The notes below the pieces were generated by a model. It was not told where the DNA came from, did no database searches, and saw nothing but the letters and a program-made list of their open reading frames with translations. Position numbers and translations under genes: made by a program. This document shows, piece after piece, positions 1 to 6,494 of a stretch of 18,884 nucleotides of DNA. Source of the stretch: SIG673 sp045660565 (GTDB taxonomy: Bacteria > Bacillota > Clostridia > Oscillospirales > CAG-272); assembly GCA_045660565.1 (NCBI GenBank), contig JAZRDX010000079.1, forward strand, positions 1 to 18,884. The letters are read 5' to 3'. The stretch's first letter is position 1, and every line of letters begins with the position of its first letter.

Positions 1-546
1 AAGCGCTCTCGCTATCGCCGCACGCTGCTGCTGTCCGCCCGAAAGCTGGCAGGCATAGAAGTCAGCCTTTTCACTAACACCTACCTTATTAAGAAGCTCA
101 CGCCCCTTTTTCTCCGTTTGAGTTACAAGGAGATTCTTTCTGAGACGGTACTCAGCCTTAGTCATCGTTCCTTCCTTTCCCGCTTTTTTAACCTCGTCCT
201 TTCCGAGAAGCCTTGCCGCTAAGGTAAGGTTTTGCAGAACGGTATACTGCGGAAAAAGGTTAAACTGCTGGAAAACAAGGCCGAAATGAAGTCTGCGAAG
301 GCGAACCTCTTTTTCGCTCAGCGACGTTCGGTATGCTGCATCAAAATACGGCACTCCGTTAACGGTTATTGAGCCGCCGCTCGGGATTTCAAGGTAGTTC
401 ATACAGCGAAGAAGGGTAGTTTTACCGCTTCCCGACGAACCGATAATGGCGAGCACCTCACCCTTTTCGAGGGTAAAGCTTATGCCCTTTAAAACCTCGG
501 TGCTGCCGAAATTTTTAATTAAATTGTTTACTTCAAGAAATGACAT
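1..546 (-). CDS. Polar amino acid ABC transporter ATP-binding protein (partial, C-terminus beyond window)
   Basis: Cytoplasmic ATPase that powers import of an amino acid with the permease and lipoprotein encoded just upstream (GlnQ/HisP-type family). The reading frame is open from an ATG at 546 to base 1, giving 182 residues. Visible motifs are the Walker A loop GSSGSGKT, the Q-loop FQQFNLFP and the ABC signature LSGGQQQR followed by AAIARAL. Walker B and the H-loop lie outside the window. A GGAG ribosome site sits at about 554-557, 7 bases before the start. About 20 extra Lys-rich residues lie between the Q-loop and the signature, compared with the commonest family members. It is the third gene of the cluster, 53 bases after the permease stop, with a hairpin in the gap. 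The substrate cannot be read from the sequence. Confidence 0.95.
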   Translation of the reverse strand, partial: MSFLEVNNLIKNFGSTEVLKGISFTLEKGEVLAIIGSSGSGKTTLLRCMNYLEIPSGGSITVNGVPYFDAAYRTSLSEKEVRLRRLHFGLVFQQFNLFPQYTVLQNLTLAARLLGKDEVKKAGKEGTMTKAEYRLRKNLLVTQTEKKGRELLNKVGVSEKADFYACQLSGGQQQRAAIARAL

Positions 547-562
547 TTATGTATCTCCGTAT

Positions 563-591
563 TAAGGGACTGCCGAAAAGACAGTCCCTTA
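563..591 (-). other. Intercistronic hairpin between permease and ATPase genes
   Basis: A perfect 10-base inverted repeat (arms 563-572 and 582-591, 9-base loop) lies between the permease stop and the ATPase start. In the direction of the operon it is not followed by a T-run, so it looks like an RNA-stabilising or translation-tuning hairpin rather than a full terminator. A short T-run does follow it on the plus strand, but no plus-strand gene ends there. Confidence 0.55.
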
Positions 592-599
592 TGCTGTTT

Positions 600-1250
600 T
601 TAGATTTTGTAATATCCCTGCTTCTTTTCGAGATAACCGAACAAAAGCGTAAGTACACCGACGAAAACAAGATAAAATACCGACGTGTAAAAGAGCGGCC
701 AGATTACACCCCTGGCGGCAAAATGCTCCGCTTCTTTTATTATATCGATAACCGAAATAACTCTTGCGAGCGCGGTATCCTTGACAAGCGTAATTATTTC
801 ATTACCCATAGGCGGGATTATACGCTTAAATACCTGCTGAAGCGTTACTCTGGTAAATATCTGCCATTTCGTCATACCGAGAACGAGTCCCGCTTCCATC
901 TGACCGTGCGGAACTGCTTCGATACCGGCGCGGAAAATCTCCGAAAAATAGCATGCGTAGTTAATAACGAAAGCTATCGTCGCCGCAAGAAAGCGCTGTC
1001 TTATTAAAACAGTTATTCCAAAAAAGCCCGGAACGTAGAAAACGATAAAAACCTGAAGCATAAGCGGGATTCCACGAACTATCCAGACAAACACCTTAGT
1101 AACTGTGCTCAGTGGCTTAAACTTTGACATAGTTCCAAAAGAAATAACAAGCCCGAGCGGAAGCGCAAAGATAAGTGTCAGCGCAAACAGTGCGCAGGTA
1201 TTACCGAAGCCTCGGAGAAGATTTAGGGTTACTTCAAGGAGAAAATCCAT
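600..1250 (-). CDS. Polar amino acid ABC transporter permease (HisM/GlnP type)
   Basis: Inner-membrane subunit of the importer, 216 residues, a usual length for the family. It has several hydrophobic helices. The cytoplasmic EAA loop reads EAGLVLGMTKWQIFTRVTL and continues to an RIIPP segment, which is diagnostic for amino acid permeases of the HisMQ/GlnP group. The ATG is separated from the stop codon of the upstream binding protein by a single base. Its ribosome site (AAAGGA) is embedded in the last codons of that gene, so translation is probably coupled. Only one permease gene is present, so the membrane channel is probably a homodimer (inference). Confidence 0.95.
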   Translation of the reverse strand: MDFLLEVTLNLLRGFGNTCALFALTLIFALPLGLVISFGTMSKFKPLSTVTKVFVWIVRGIPLMLQVFIVFYVPGFFGITVLIRQRFLAATIAFVINYACYFSEIFRAGIEAVPHGQMEAGLVLGMTKWQIFTRVTLQQVFKRIIPPMGNEIITLVKDTALARVISVIDIIKEAEHFAARGVIWPLFYTSVFYLVFVGVLTLLFGYLEKKQGYYKI

Positions 1251-1251
1251 T

Positions 1252-2103
1252 TTATTTTGCGTCCTTTAATGCAAGAACCTCTGCGGAAAGCGGAACACCG
1301 TACTTCTCGGAAAGAGCCTCAAGGGTAGACTTTGCTCCGTTAACTCCGTCGTTCATAAGGTGCTTCATAGCCTCGCTTATCTTTTCGTCAAGGTTGCTTC
1401 CCTTGCGGCAGCCGATAGCGTAAAGCTCTACCTTGTCCTTAACCTCATATGCCTTTGCGCAGTTTGCGTAATCGCCGCTTTCGCATATTCTGTTTGCGAG
1501 AAGAACATCAACAACGATAAAATCAACTGCACCGGACTTAAGCTCGGTAAACGCATCTATCTGCGCGGATTTGGTAACAAGCTTATCTGCTCCGGTAAGA
1601 GTTTTTGCATAGTCAGCACCCGCAGAGCCGTCCTCAACGGCACAGGTCTTGCCGTTAAGAGAAGCAAGGGTGAAGTTATTTACGTCAATCTTGGTTTTGT
1701 CAACAACAACGCACTGGTAGTTGTTAGCGTAGCCTACTGCAAAGTCGACTCTGTCAGCTCTTGCAACACCGTCGTCGTCGCTGTTAGAGGTAAAGCCGTT
1801 CCAGATGCAGTCGATAGCGCCGGACTTAAGCTCGGAATACTTCTGGCCCCAGTCGATTTCCTGGAACTCAACGGAAACACCGAGATATTTTGCAACAGCC
1901 TCAGCAAATTCGGTGTCAAAGCCGATAAGCTTTCCGCTTTCATCATTGTAGTTCATAGGCTCGAATAAAGTCATACCTACGATAATTTTTCCGTCCTTCT
2001 GGATGTTTTCCCAGTCCTCGGCGGGGTTGACGCTACATGCGGTCATGGTGAATGCGCTGACGCATATAACCAGCGCAAGGGCAAGTGCTAAGATTTTTTT
2101 CAT
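1252..2103 (-). CDS. Amino acid ABC transporter substrate-binding lipoprotein (SBP family 3)
   Basis: Extracellular receptor of the importer, 283 residues. Residues 1-22 form a lipoprotein signal peptide (MKK, hydrophobic core, lipobox M-T-A) with Cys23 as the lipidation site. The mature part has the family 3 pattern: GFDTEFAEAVAKYLGV near residues 61-76, then EIDWGQKYSELKSGAIDCIW, then RADRVDFAVGYANN. The start is supported by AAGGAG 10 bases upstream. It is the first gene of a three-gene transporter operon with a consensus-like promoter. The family binds polar or charged amino acids such as Gln, Glu, Cys or Arg; which one cannot be judged here. Confidence 0.95.
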   Translation of the reverse strand: MKKILALALALVICVSAFTMTACSVNPAEDWENIQKDGKIIVGMTLFEPMNYNDESGKLIGFDTEFAEAVAKYLGVSVEFQEIDWGQKYSELKSGAIDCIWNGFTSNSDDDGVARADRVDFAVGYANNYQCVVVDKTKIDVNNFTLASLNGKTCAVEDGSAGADYAKTLTGADKLVTKSAQIDAFTELKSGAVDFIVVDVLLANRICESGDYANCAKAYEVKDKVELYAIGCRKGSNLDEKISEAMKHLMNDGVNGAKSTLEALSEKYGVPLSAEVLALKDAK

Positions 2104-2134
2104 AATTTTTGTCTCCTTATGATTTTTTATTTTT

Positions 2135-2157
2135 CAAACGCCTGTTTTAAGCGTTTG
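2135..2157 (-). other. 5' leader hairpin of the amino acid transporter mRNA
   Basis: A 7-base inverted repeat (CAAACGC at 2135-2141, GCGTTTG at 2151-2157) lies between the predicted transcription start and the ribosome site of the binding-protein gene. No T-run follows on the coding strand, so it is not a simple attenuator. The leader (about 63 bases) is too short for a T-box or most riboswitches. Confidence 0.4.
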
Positions 2158-2172
2158 CTTATGACGTTTATT

Positions 2173-2201
2173 ATTATAACAATTATTTATATAAAAGTCA
2201 A
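2173..2201 (-). promoter_or_regulatory. Sigma-A type promoter of the amino acid transporter operon
   Basis: Read on the minus strand: TTGACT (2201-2196), a 17-base spacer, then TATAAT (2178-2173). This is a near-consensus housekeeping promoter. Transcription would begin near 2166, giving a leader of about 63 bases with one hairpin before the binding-protein gene. Confidence 0.8.
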
Positions 2202-2230
2202 GACTTTTTATAAAAATACATTAAAAGTGG

Positions 2231-2247
2231 ATATTCGCAGCGAATAT
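2231..2247 (-). other. Small inverted repeat downstream of the topoisomerase gene
   Basis: A perfect 7-base AT-rich stem (ATATTCG/CGAATAT, 3-base loop) lies 44 bases after the topoisomerase stop. On the minus strand it is followed by CCACTTTT, so it could be a weak terminator. The stem is poor in GC and the T-run is not immediate, so the call is tentative. Confidence 0.3.
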
Positions 2248-2291
2248 TCGAAAAAAATGAATATCTCCGTTTTCTTACGTATGCCCCTTAA

Positions 2292-4577
2292 TTATTCGCC
2301 GAGCTTCAAGGCAGCTACACTTTCGCTTTGTAAAGTCGCGCTCTTTTCGATATTTCCGCTCTGTCCGTTTCCGACTGCAGCGGCCGTAGCGTTTCTGCGA
2401 CTGTCTCCCTGACCGAAATCAAAGGAAACCTTGCCGTCCGCAAGCACAAGAGAGCCCGAAAAGCTCTTTCCGTTTTTAGATATAAAGCCTTGTACGTTTT
2501 CAAGTCTTCCGCATTCAATAAGTGTTTTTGCCTCGGGCACGGTTATAAGTCTTTTACAGAGCGAAAGCGGTATTTTGAACTTACAGCCGTCCTTATACCC
2601 TGTACAGCCGTAACCGTATCTATCGCGCTTAACAGGTTTACCGCAGATAGGACACGCGCCTATCTCCTCACCGTAAACGCCGATACCGCCTCCCTTACCT
2701 TTTGGTCCCATACCGTCTCCGTTTTCGAAAACAGCGGCGATCTCCTTTTCGGCAAGGCTGAGACTCTGACGTATGCTCATTTCTCCCTTATAGACCTTTT
2801 TGAGCGCTTTTCCAAGCTCGCTTGTCTTATATTTATCCATTGAAATACCGAGCAGCGAAAGCGTCTCGATAAGATACTTGCCTTTAGGCAAAATGGTATA
2901 AACGTCTTTATTAAGACTTATGTATTGACTGTGCAAAGCGTTGTCAATTATTCCGGTTCTCGTGGCTTCGGTTCCAAGCTCAAGTCCCTCGAATATAGCT
3001 CTGTAATCCTCGTCGTCGTTTTCCGATTCGGGAGAGTTTTTGTTTTCCGCCGCGTCCTTTTTGTCCTCTTTGAAGGGGTTTTTAAGGTAATTATTAAGCG
3101 TTTCAACCGTATAATGCTTTGGGGGCGTGGTTGTTTTTTCGACGGGCTCAAATTTGTGCTCGATAAGGTCTCCCTTTTTAAGGTCGGGCAGAATTTTGTC
3201 CTTCTGCGTAGAATCGTCGTAGACGGTCCAGCCCTTTTCAAGAATAACCGTTCCCTTAAGAGTAAACTCCTCATCGTTATCTCCAAGCGTTATCGTTATC
3301 TCGGTCTTATTTACAACGCAGTCCTCTGCGCAGAAAACCGCGACGAAGCGGCGCAGAACAGTACTGTAAAGAAGCGCTTCCTTTTCGGTAAGAGCGGATT
3401 TATTCGGTATCTTATAAGTAGGAGTGAGTGCCGAGTGAGCCTCTATCTTGCTATCGTCAAAAATGCTTTTTCCGTCCTTGAATCTGACCTTATATCCGAC
3501 CTTTGCGACGTTAGCGATAATAGCCTTCATTTTATCCTTTTCGGCAGTAGCAAGGTATTCGGAGTTGGTACGGGGATAGGTTAAAAAGCCTTTTTCGTAC
3601 AGCTTTTGCGCAATCTCAAGGCTTTCGTTCATCGGCATTTTGTACTTTCTCGAAAGCACGTTCTGAAGCTTTGTAAGTGAGTAAAGCTTACCCGGTGCAA
3701 GTGTCGTTTTCTTCTTTTTTACAGAAGTAACCGTTGCGGAGAGCGCGTTATATTCGCTACAAAGCGTCTCCGCCTTTTCCCGCTCGTTTTTATCAAATTT
3801 ATTTTTTGAAACAAGCTCTATTTCCTCGCCGTTCGTCTTTTCCTTACTTACTATCGCAAAATAAGGTTCGGGAGTAAAGTTCTTTATCGCGCTGTCTCTG
3901 TCGTAAATGGCTTTTACTATCGGTACGATAACGCGTCCGACACGGAGAAAATCACCGCTTTTGAGTGTCGCATATCGCGTAAGATTCGTCCCATAAAGCC
4001 AGTCGATAAAGGTTCTTGCATACCCCTCGTAAGCGAGCAGGTCGTATTCCGAGGAGCTTTTCATGCTTTGAAGCGCCGAGCGTATCGTTTCGGGCGTCTG
4101 GTCGGGAAGCCAAAGCCTTTTCAGCGCCTTGTTTTCGGGGATCGACTTATTATCGCCAAACGCATTCGACACGCAAAGTCTTACTATTATTTCTCCCTCT
4201 CTGTCGGCGTCCCCCGCGTTTATTATGGTATCGACGTCGGGGCGGTTACAAAGCGCTTTTATGGTTTCAAACTGTTTTTCAACACCCGAGTCGGGCTTTC
4301 CGCTGTCATCGGGGCGGAGCGAAAAGTTATACTTACGGGGAAAACAGGGTAGGTTATCCATTTTCCAAGAAGCCTTTTTCCCCGGCTGATATCCATCGCC
4401 CTCGGTATAGTATTCAATATCGGAAAGAGAGAAAAGATGTCCAAAGGCATAGGTAACTATGTATCCGCAGCCGTCATAAAACCCTGCGCATTTTCTCATT
4501 GTACCCTGACCAAGCCCGTTTATCGCATCGACGATATTTCTTGCAAGGCTCGGTTTTTCCGCAATTATAAGCTGCAT
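2292..4577 (-). CDS. topB: Type IA DNA topoisomerase, topoisomerase III-like
   Basis: Relaxes or decatenates DNA by cutting one strand through a tyrosine link; 761 residues. The N-terminal Toprim domain has AEKPS with Glu7 and the metal-binding triad D123/D125/E127 in GDADREGE. The active-site tyrosine is Tyr334 in LTYPRTNSEYL. The family motif usually written GRVQTPTL reads GRVIVPIV here (residues 214-221). An acidic, low-complexity insertion sits at about 504-528. A C-terminal zinc-ribbon follows, with Cys642, Cys645, Cys658 and Cys665, and then a tail of about 90 residues with a short repair-like module (GKSFSGSLVL). GGAGGG stands 4 bases before the ATG. Its neighbours are a cyclophilin and a transporter rather than conjugation genes, so I read it as chromosomal, not element-borne. 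Confidence 0.93.
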   Translation of the reverse strand: MQLIIAEKPSLARNIVDAINGLGQGTMRKCAGFYDGCGYIVTYAFGHLFSLSDIEYYTEGDGYQPGKKASWKMDNLPCFPRKYNFSLRPDDSGKPDSGVEKQFETIKALCNRPDVDTIINAGDADREGEIIVRLCVSNAFGDNKSIPENKALKRLWLPDQTPETIRSALQSMKSSSEYDLLAYEGYARTFIDWLYGTNLTRYATLKSGDFLRVGRVIVPIVKAIYDRDSAIKNFTPEPYFAIVSKEKTNGEEIELVSKNKFDKNEREKAETLCSEYNALSATVTSVKKKKTTLAPGKLYSLTKLQNVLSRKYKMPMNESLEIAQKLYEKGFLTYPRTNSEYLATAEKDKMKAIIANVAKVGYKVRFKDGKSIFDDSKIEAHSALTPTYKIPNKSALTEKEALLYSTVLRRFVAVFCAEDCVVNKTEITITLGDNDEEFTLKGTVILEKGWTVYDDSTQKDKILPDLKKGDLIEHKFEPVEKTTTPPKHYTVETLNNYLKNPFKEDKKDAAENKNSPESENDDEDYRAIFEGLELGTEATRTGIIDNALHSQYISLNKDVYTILPKGKYLIETLSLLGISMDKYKTSELGKALKKVYKGEMSIRQSLSLAEKEIAAVFENGDGMGPKGKGGGIGVYGEEIGACPICGKPVKRDRYGYGCTGYKDGCKFKIPLSLCKRLITVPEAKTLIECGRLENVQGFISKNGKSFSGSLVLADGKVSFDFGQGDSRRNATAAAVGNGQSGNIEKSATLQSESVAALKLGE

Positions 4578-4832
4578 TTTCCCTCCATTTTTGCACTAAA
4601 TTTTTCTACCAAAACGTTTTTGGACAAGCTTTTTTCAAAAAGCTTGCGGGTGTGGGCAGCGCCCACAAAAGTGCCGTTTTCTTTTTTGCGAAGCTTTTTT
4701 CTTTGCGGCTACACAGTCAAAAGAAAAAAGCGAGGTGATGCCTTTCGTATGAGTAACGTTACAACACGCAAAGAACAATGATTTCCACTCAAAAGGATTT
4801 CACCGTGAATAATTTGTCCGAAGACCACCTGT
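4578..4832. repeat. Gap with nested inverted repeats, likely a dispersed intergenic repeat unit
   Basis: No gene is supported in this stretch. It holds a series of inverted repeats: 4609-4623 (CCAAAA/TTTTTGG around CG), 4625-4646 (CAAGC plus a T-run/A-run stem containing two AAGCTT sites), 4651-4667 (TGTGGGC/GCCCACA, 3-base loop) and 4693-4731 (a perfect 12-base stem, GCTTTTTTCTTT, with a 15-base loop). None is followed by a clean T-run in the direction of the flanking minus-strand genes. The density of hairpins and the unusual composition suggest a mobile or dispersed intergenic repeat. No second copy lies in this window, so the dispersed nature is inferred. Confidence 0.5.
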
Positions 4833-5342
4833 TTATTTTGCCTCTACAAAATACGCGCTCTTAATCTTCTGCTCCTCATAGGGCTTATCGCGGAAATCGG
4901 TCTTTGTAGCCGCAATAGCGTCAACAGTTTCAATTCCTTCAACGACCGCGCCGAAGCCTGCGTACTGTCCGTCAAGGAAGGTAGCGTCCGCGTGGCAGAT
5001 AAAGAACTGACTGGATGCAGAATCGGGTATCTGCGTACGAGCCATAGATATAACGCCTCTCTTATGAGAAAGGGTATTATTTACGCCATTTATCTTAAAT
5101 TCTCCCTTTATGGTCTTTTTGGAGCCGCCCATACCCGTTCCCGTAGGATCGCCTCCCTGAATCATAAAGCCGGCGATAACTCTGTGGAATATAATTCCGC
5201 TGTAAAAGTCCTCGCTTACAAGATTTTTAAAGTTTTCTACCGTTATGGGAGCAACCTCGGGGTAAAGCTCAACGGTTATTTTATTTCCGTTTTCCATTTC
5301 AATGGTTACAAAATTTGTTTTTTCTTCTGTCTTTACGTACAT
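4833..5342 (-). CDS. Peptidyl-prolyl cis-trans isomerase, cyclophilin type
   Basis: Cyclophilin that speeds cis-trans isomerisation of Xaa-Pro bonds; 169 residues, normal for a single-domain bacterial form. Signature segments are FHRVIAGFMIQGGDPTGTG (catalytic Arg54, Gln62), then SASSQFFI at about 108-115, and LDGQYAGFG at about 123-131. No signal peptide or lipobox is present, so it is cytoplasmic. Upstream is AAAGGACGG, 8 or more bases from the ATG. It is divergent from spo0A across a 322-base gap and lies 255 bases upstream of the topoisomerase gene on the same strand. Confidence 0.96.
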   Translation of the reverse strand: MYVKTEEKTNFVTIEMENGNKITVELYPEVAPITVENFKNLVSEDFYSGIIFHRVIAGFMIQGGDPTGTGMGGSKKTIKGEFKINGVNNTLSHKRGVISMARTQIPDSASSQFFICHADATFLDGQYAGFGAVVEGIETVDAIAATKTDFRDKPYEEQKIKSAYFVEAK

Positions 5343-5664
5343 TTTAATTTCCGTCCTTTATAATATTGATTCGACCTGAGCCGTACCTATTAATTATATC
5401 TGTATTTTATGTACACGGTTTTTATTTTTGGTTAATCATAGGTTAACAACTGCGTTTTTATTTTCTTTCTACAATGTTTTAGCGGCATAAAAACCCCTGT
5501 TTTTTCCTTTATCGACATGTTTTTGGTAATTTCTGTTAAGGCCACACAATAAAAACTGACAATTTTTGTTAATTTTATTTTTCGCAAAGGTATTGAAAAA
5601 TTTAACGAAAGGTGGTAAAATATAATCAATAATTACCAATAAATACCAAAAAAGGAGAAGTGAA
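5343..5664. other. AT-rich divergent intergenic region between cyclophilin gene and spo0A
   Basis: This 322-base gap carries no credible gene. It is strongly AT-rich and holds the spo0A promoter and ribosome site on the plus strand. A TATAAT (5398-5393, minus strand) is a candidate -10 for the cyclophilin gene, but it has a poor -35 (AAACCG). A GGTTAA direct repeat occurs near 5430-5446. I see no riboswitch. Confidence 0.6.
5593..5621 (+). promoter_or_regulatory. Candidate spo0A promoter
   Basis: TTGAAA (5593-5598), a 17-base spacer, then TAAAAT (5616-5621), with an overlapping TATAAT at 5621-5626. This fits a vegetative sigma-A promoter about 40 bases before the gene. The ribosome site AAGGAG is at 5652-5657, 7 bases before the ATG. 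A sigma-H promoter, common for spo0A in Bacillus, is not clearly visible. Confidence 0.55.
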
Positions 5665-6444
5665 ATGGAAAAGATGACAAAAATACTTATTTGCGATGAA
5701 AACGAGGATTTAAGACGAATTACCGCGGAATACTTAAGAGGCGCAGGTCTTGGCGCACCCGAAGAAGCGGCTGACGGCGAGGAAGCGATTCTGAAAATCG
5801 GAAAGCTTCACCCCGATATTGTAATAATTGATATATGGATGCCGAAACTTGACACTGTTTCGATAATCAAAAGCTGCCATAACATTGACTTTGCCCCCGA
5901 CACTATGCCCTCTTTTATAGTTACCAGCCAGCTTAATAATCCGTCAATGCTTACCGAAGCCTCCGAGGCGGGAGCGGACTACTGCGTATTAAAGCCGATA
6001 AACTATCCGGGACTTGCCGAAAGAATAAGACGGCTTCTGCGCCAGAGGGAAAGTCTTGCGCCGGTAGACCATAAGGAACAACGCGAAAGCCTTGAGCTTG
6101 AAGCACAGGTAACCAAGATAATACATCAGATAGGTGTTCCCGCCCACATAAAGGGGTACCAGTATCTGCGCACCGCGATAATAATGACCATTAATGACAA
6201 CGATATAATTAATTCGGTAACAAAAATTCTTTATCCGTCGGTGGCAAAGCAGTACAAAACCACCTCGTCGAGGGTTGAAAGAGCGATACGCCACGCTATT
6301 GAGGTGGCGTGGGACAGGGGCGACGTTGACACTCTTAATTCCTATTTTGGATACACGGTACAGACGAGCCGCGGAAAGCCGACAAACAGCGAATTTATCG
6401 CAATGATAGCGGATAACCTCCGTCTTTCAAGAAAAATGGGTTAA
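5665..6444 (+). CDS. spo0A: Sporulation master response regulator Spo0A
   Basis: Phosphorylation-activated transcription factor that commits the cell to sporulation; 259 residues, close to the usual length. The N-terminal receiver domain (about 4-125) has Asp11/Glu12, phospho-acceptor Asp56 (IDIWMP), Thr87 and Lys110 (VLKP). The C-terminal DNA-binding domain (about 148-259) shows the Spo0A hallmark segments IGVPAHIKGYQYLR, LYPSVAKQYKTTSSRVERAIR, AWDRGD and GKPTNSEFIAMIAD. The acidic pair is D-E instead of D-D, and the usual MPxLDG reads MPKLDT, so the receiver is somewhat divergent. Neighbours differ from the common recN-argR-spoIVB-spo0A order. The gene stands alone and ends at a strong terminator. 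Confidence 0.98.
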   Translation: MEKMTKILICDENEDLRRITAEYLRGAGLGAPEEAADGEEAILKIGKLHPDIVIIDIWMPKLDTVSIIKSCHNIDFAPDTMPSFIVTSQLNNPSMLTEASEAGADYCVLKPINYPGLAERIRRLLRQRESLAPVDHKEQRESLELEAQVTKIIHQIGVPAHIKGYQYLRTAIIMTINDNDIINSVTKILYPSVAKQYKTTSSRVERAIRHAIEVAWDRGDVDTLNSYFGYTVQTSRGKPTNSEFIAMIADNLRLSRKMG

Positions 6445-6450
6445 AACGTA

Positions 6451-6483
6451 AAAAACGGCTGAGTACATCTCAGCCGTTTTTTT
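6451..6483. terminator. Bidirectional Rho-independent terminator between spo0A and the SGNH lipoprotein gene
   Basis: The stem AAAAACGGCTGAG/CTCAGCCGTTTTT (6451-6463 and 6469-6481) has a 5-base loop and a T-run to 6483. It stands 6 bases after the spo0A stop. The A-run on the left flank gives the same architecture on the minus strand, so it can also end the lipoprotein transcript that converges here. Confidence 0.95.
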
Positions 6484-6494
6484 GTCGGTATCTC

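Noticed and set aside
1360..1968. Plus-strand open frame of 202 residues opposite the substrate-binding protein
   Set aside because: Shadow of the binding-protein gene; no ribosome site and no family features.
2925..3584. Long plus-strand open frame of 219 residues inside topB
   Set aside because: It is antisense to a well-supported topoisomerase, with no recognisable domain and a composition that mirrors the opposite strand.
4437..4781. Plus-strand open frame of 114 residues across the topoisomerase start and the repeat gap
   Set aside because: It overlaps the topB start on the other strand, runs through the hairpin repeats and has no good ribosome site. The Lys/Phe-rich tail is what such repeats produce when translated.
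5511..5517. Possible Spo0A binding box (TGTCGAT on the minus strand) in the spo0A upstream region
   Set aside because: A single box with one mismatch from TGTCGAA is expected by chance in 300 AT-rich bases.
5588..5610. Sigma-H like promoter before spo0A (AGGTATT and CGAAA)
   Set aside because: Each element has a mismatch and the spacing (about 9 bases before the RnnGAAT-type element) is shorter than the usual 11-12.
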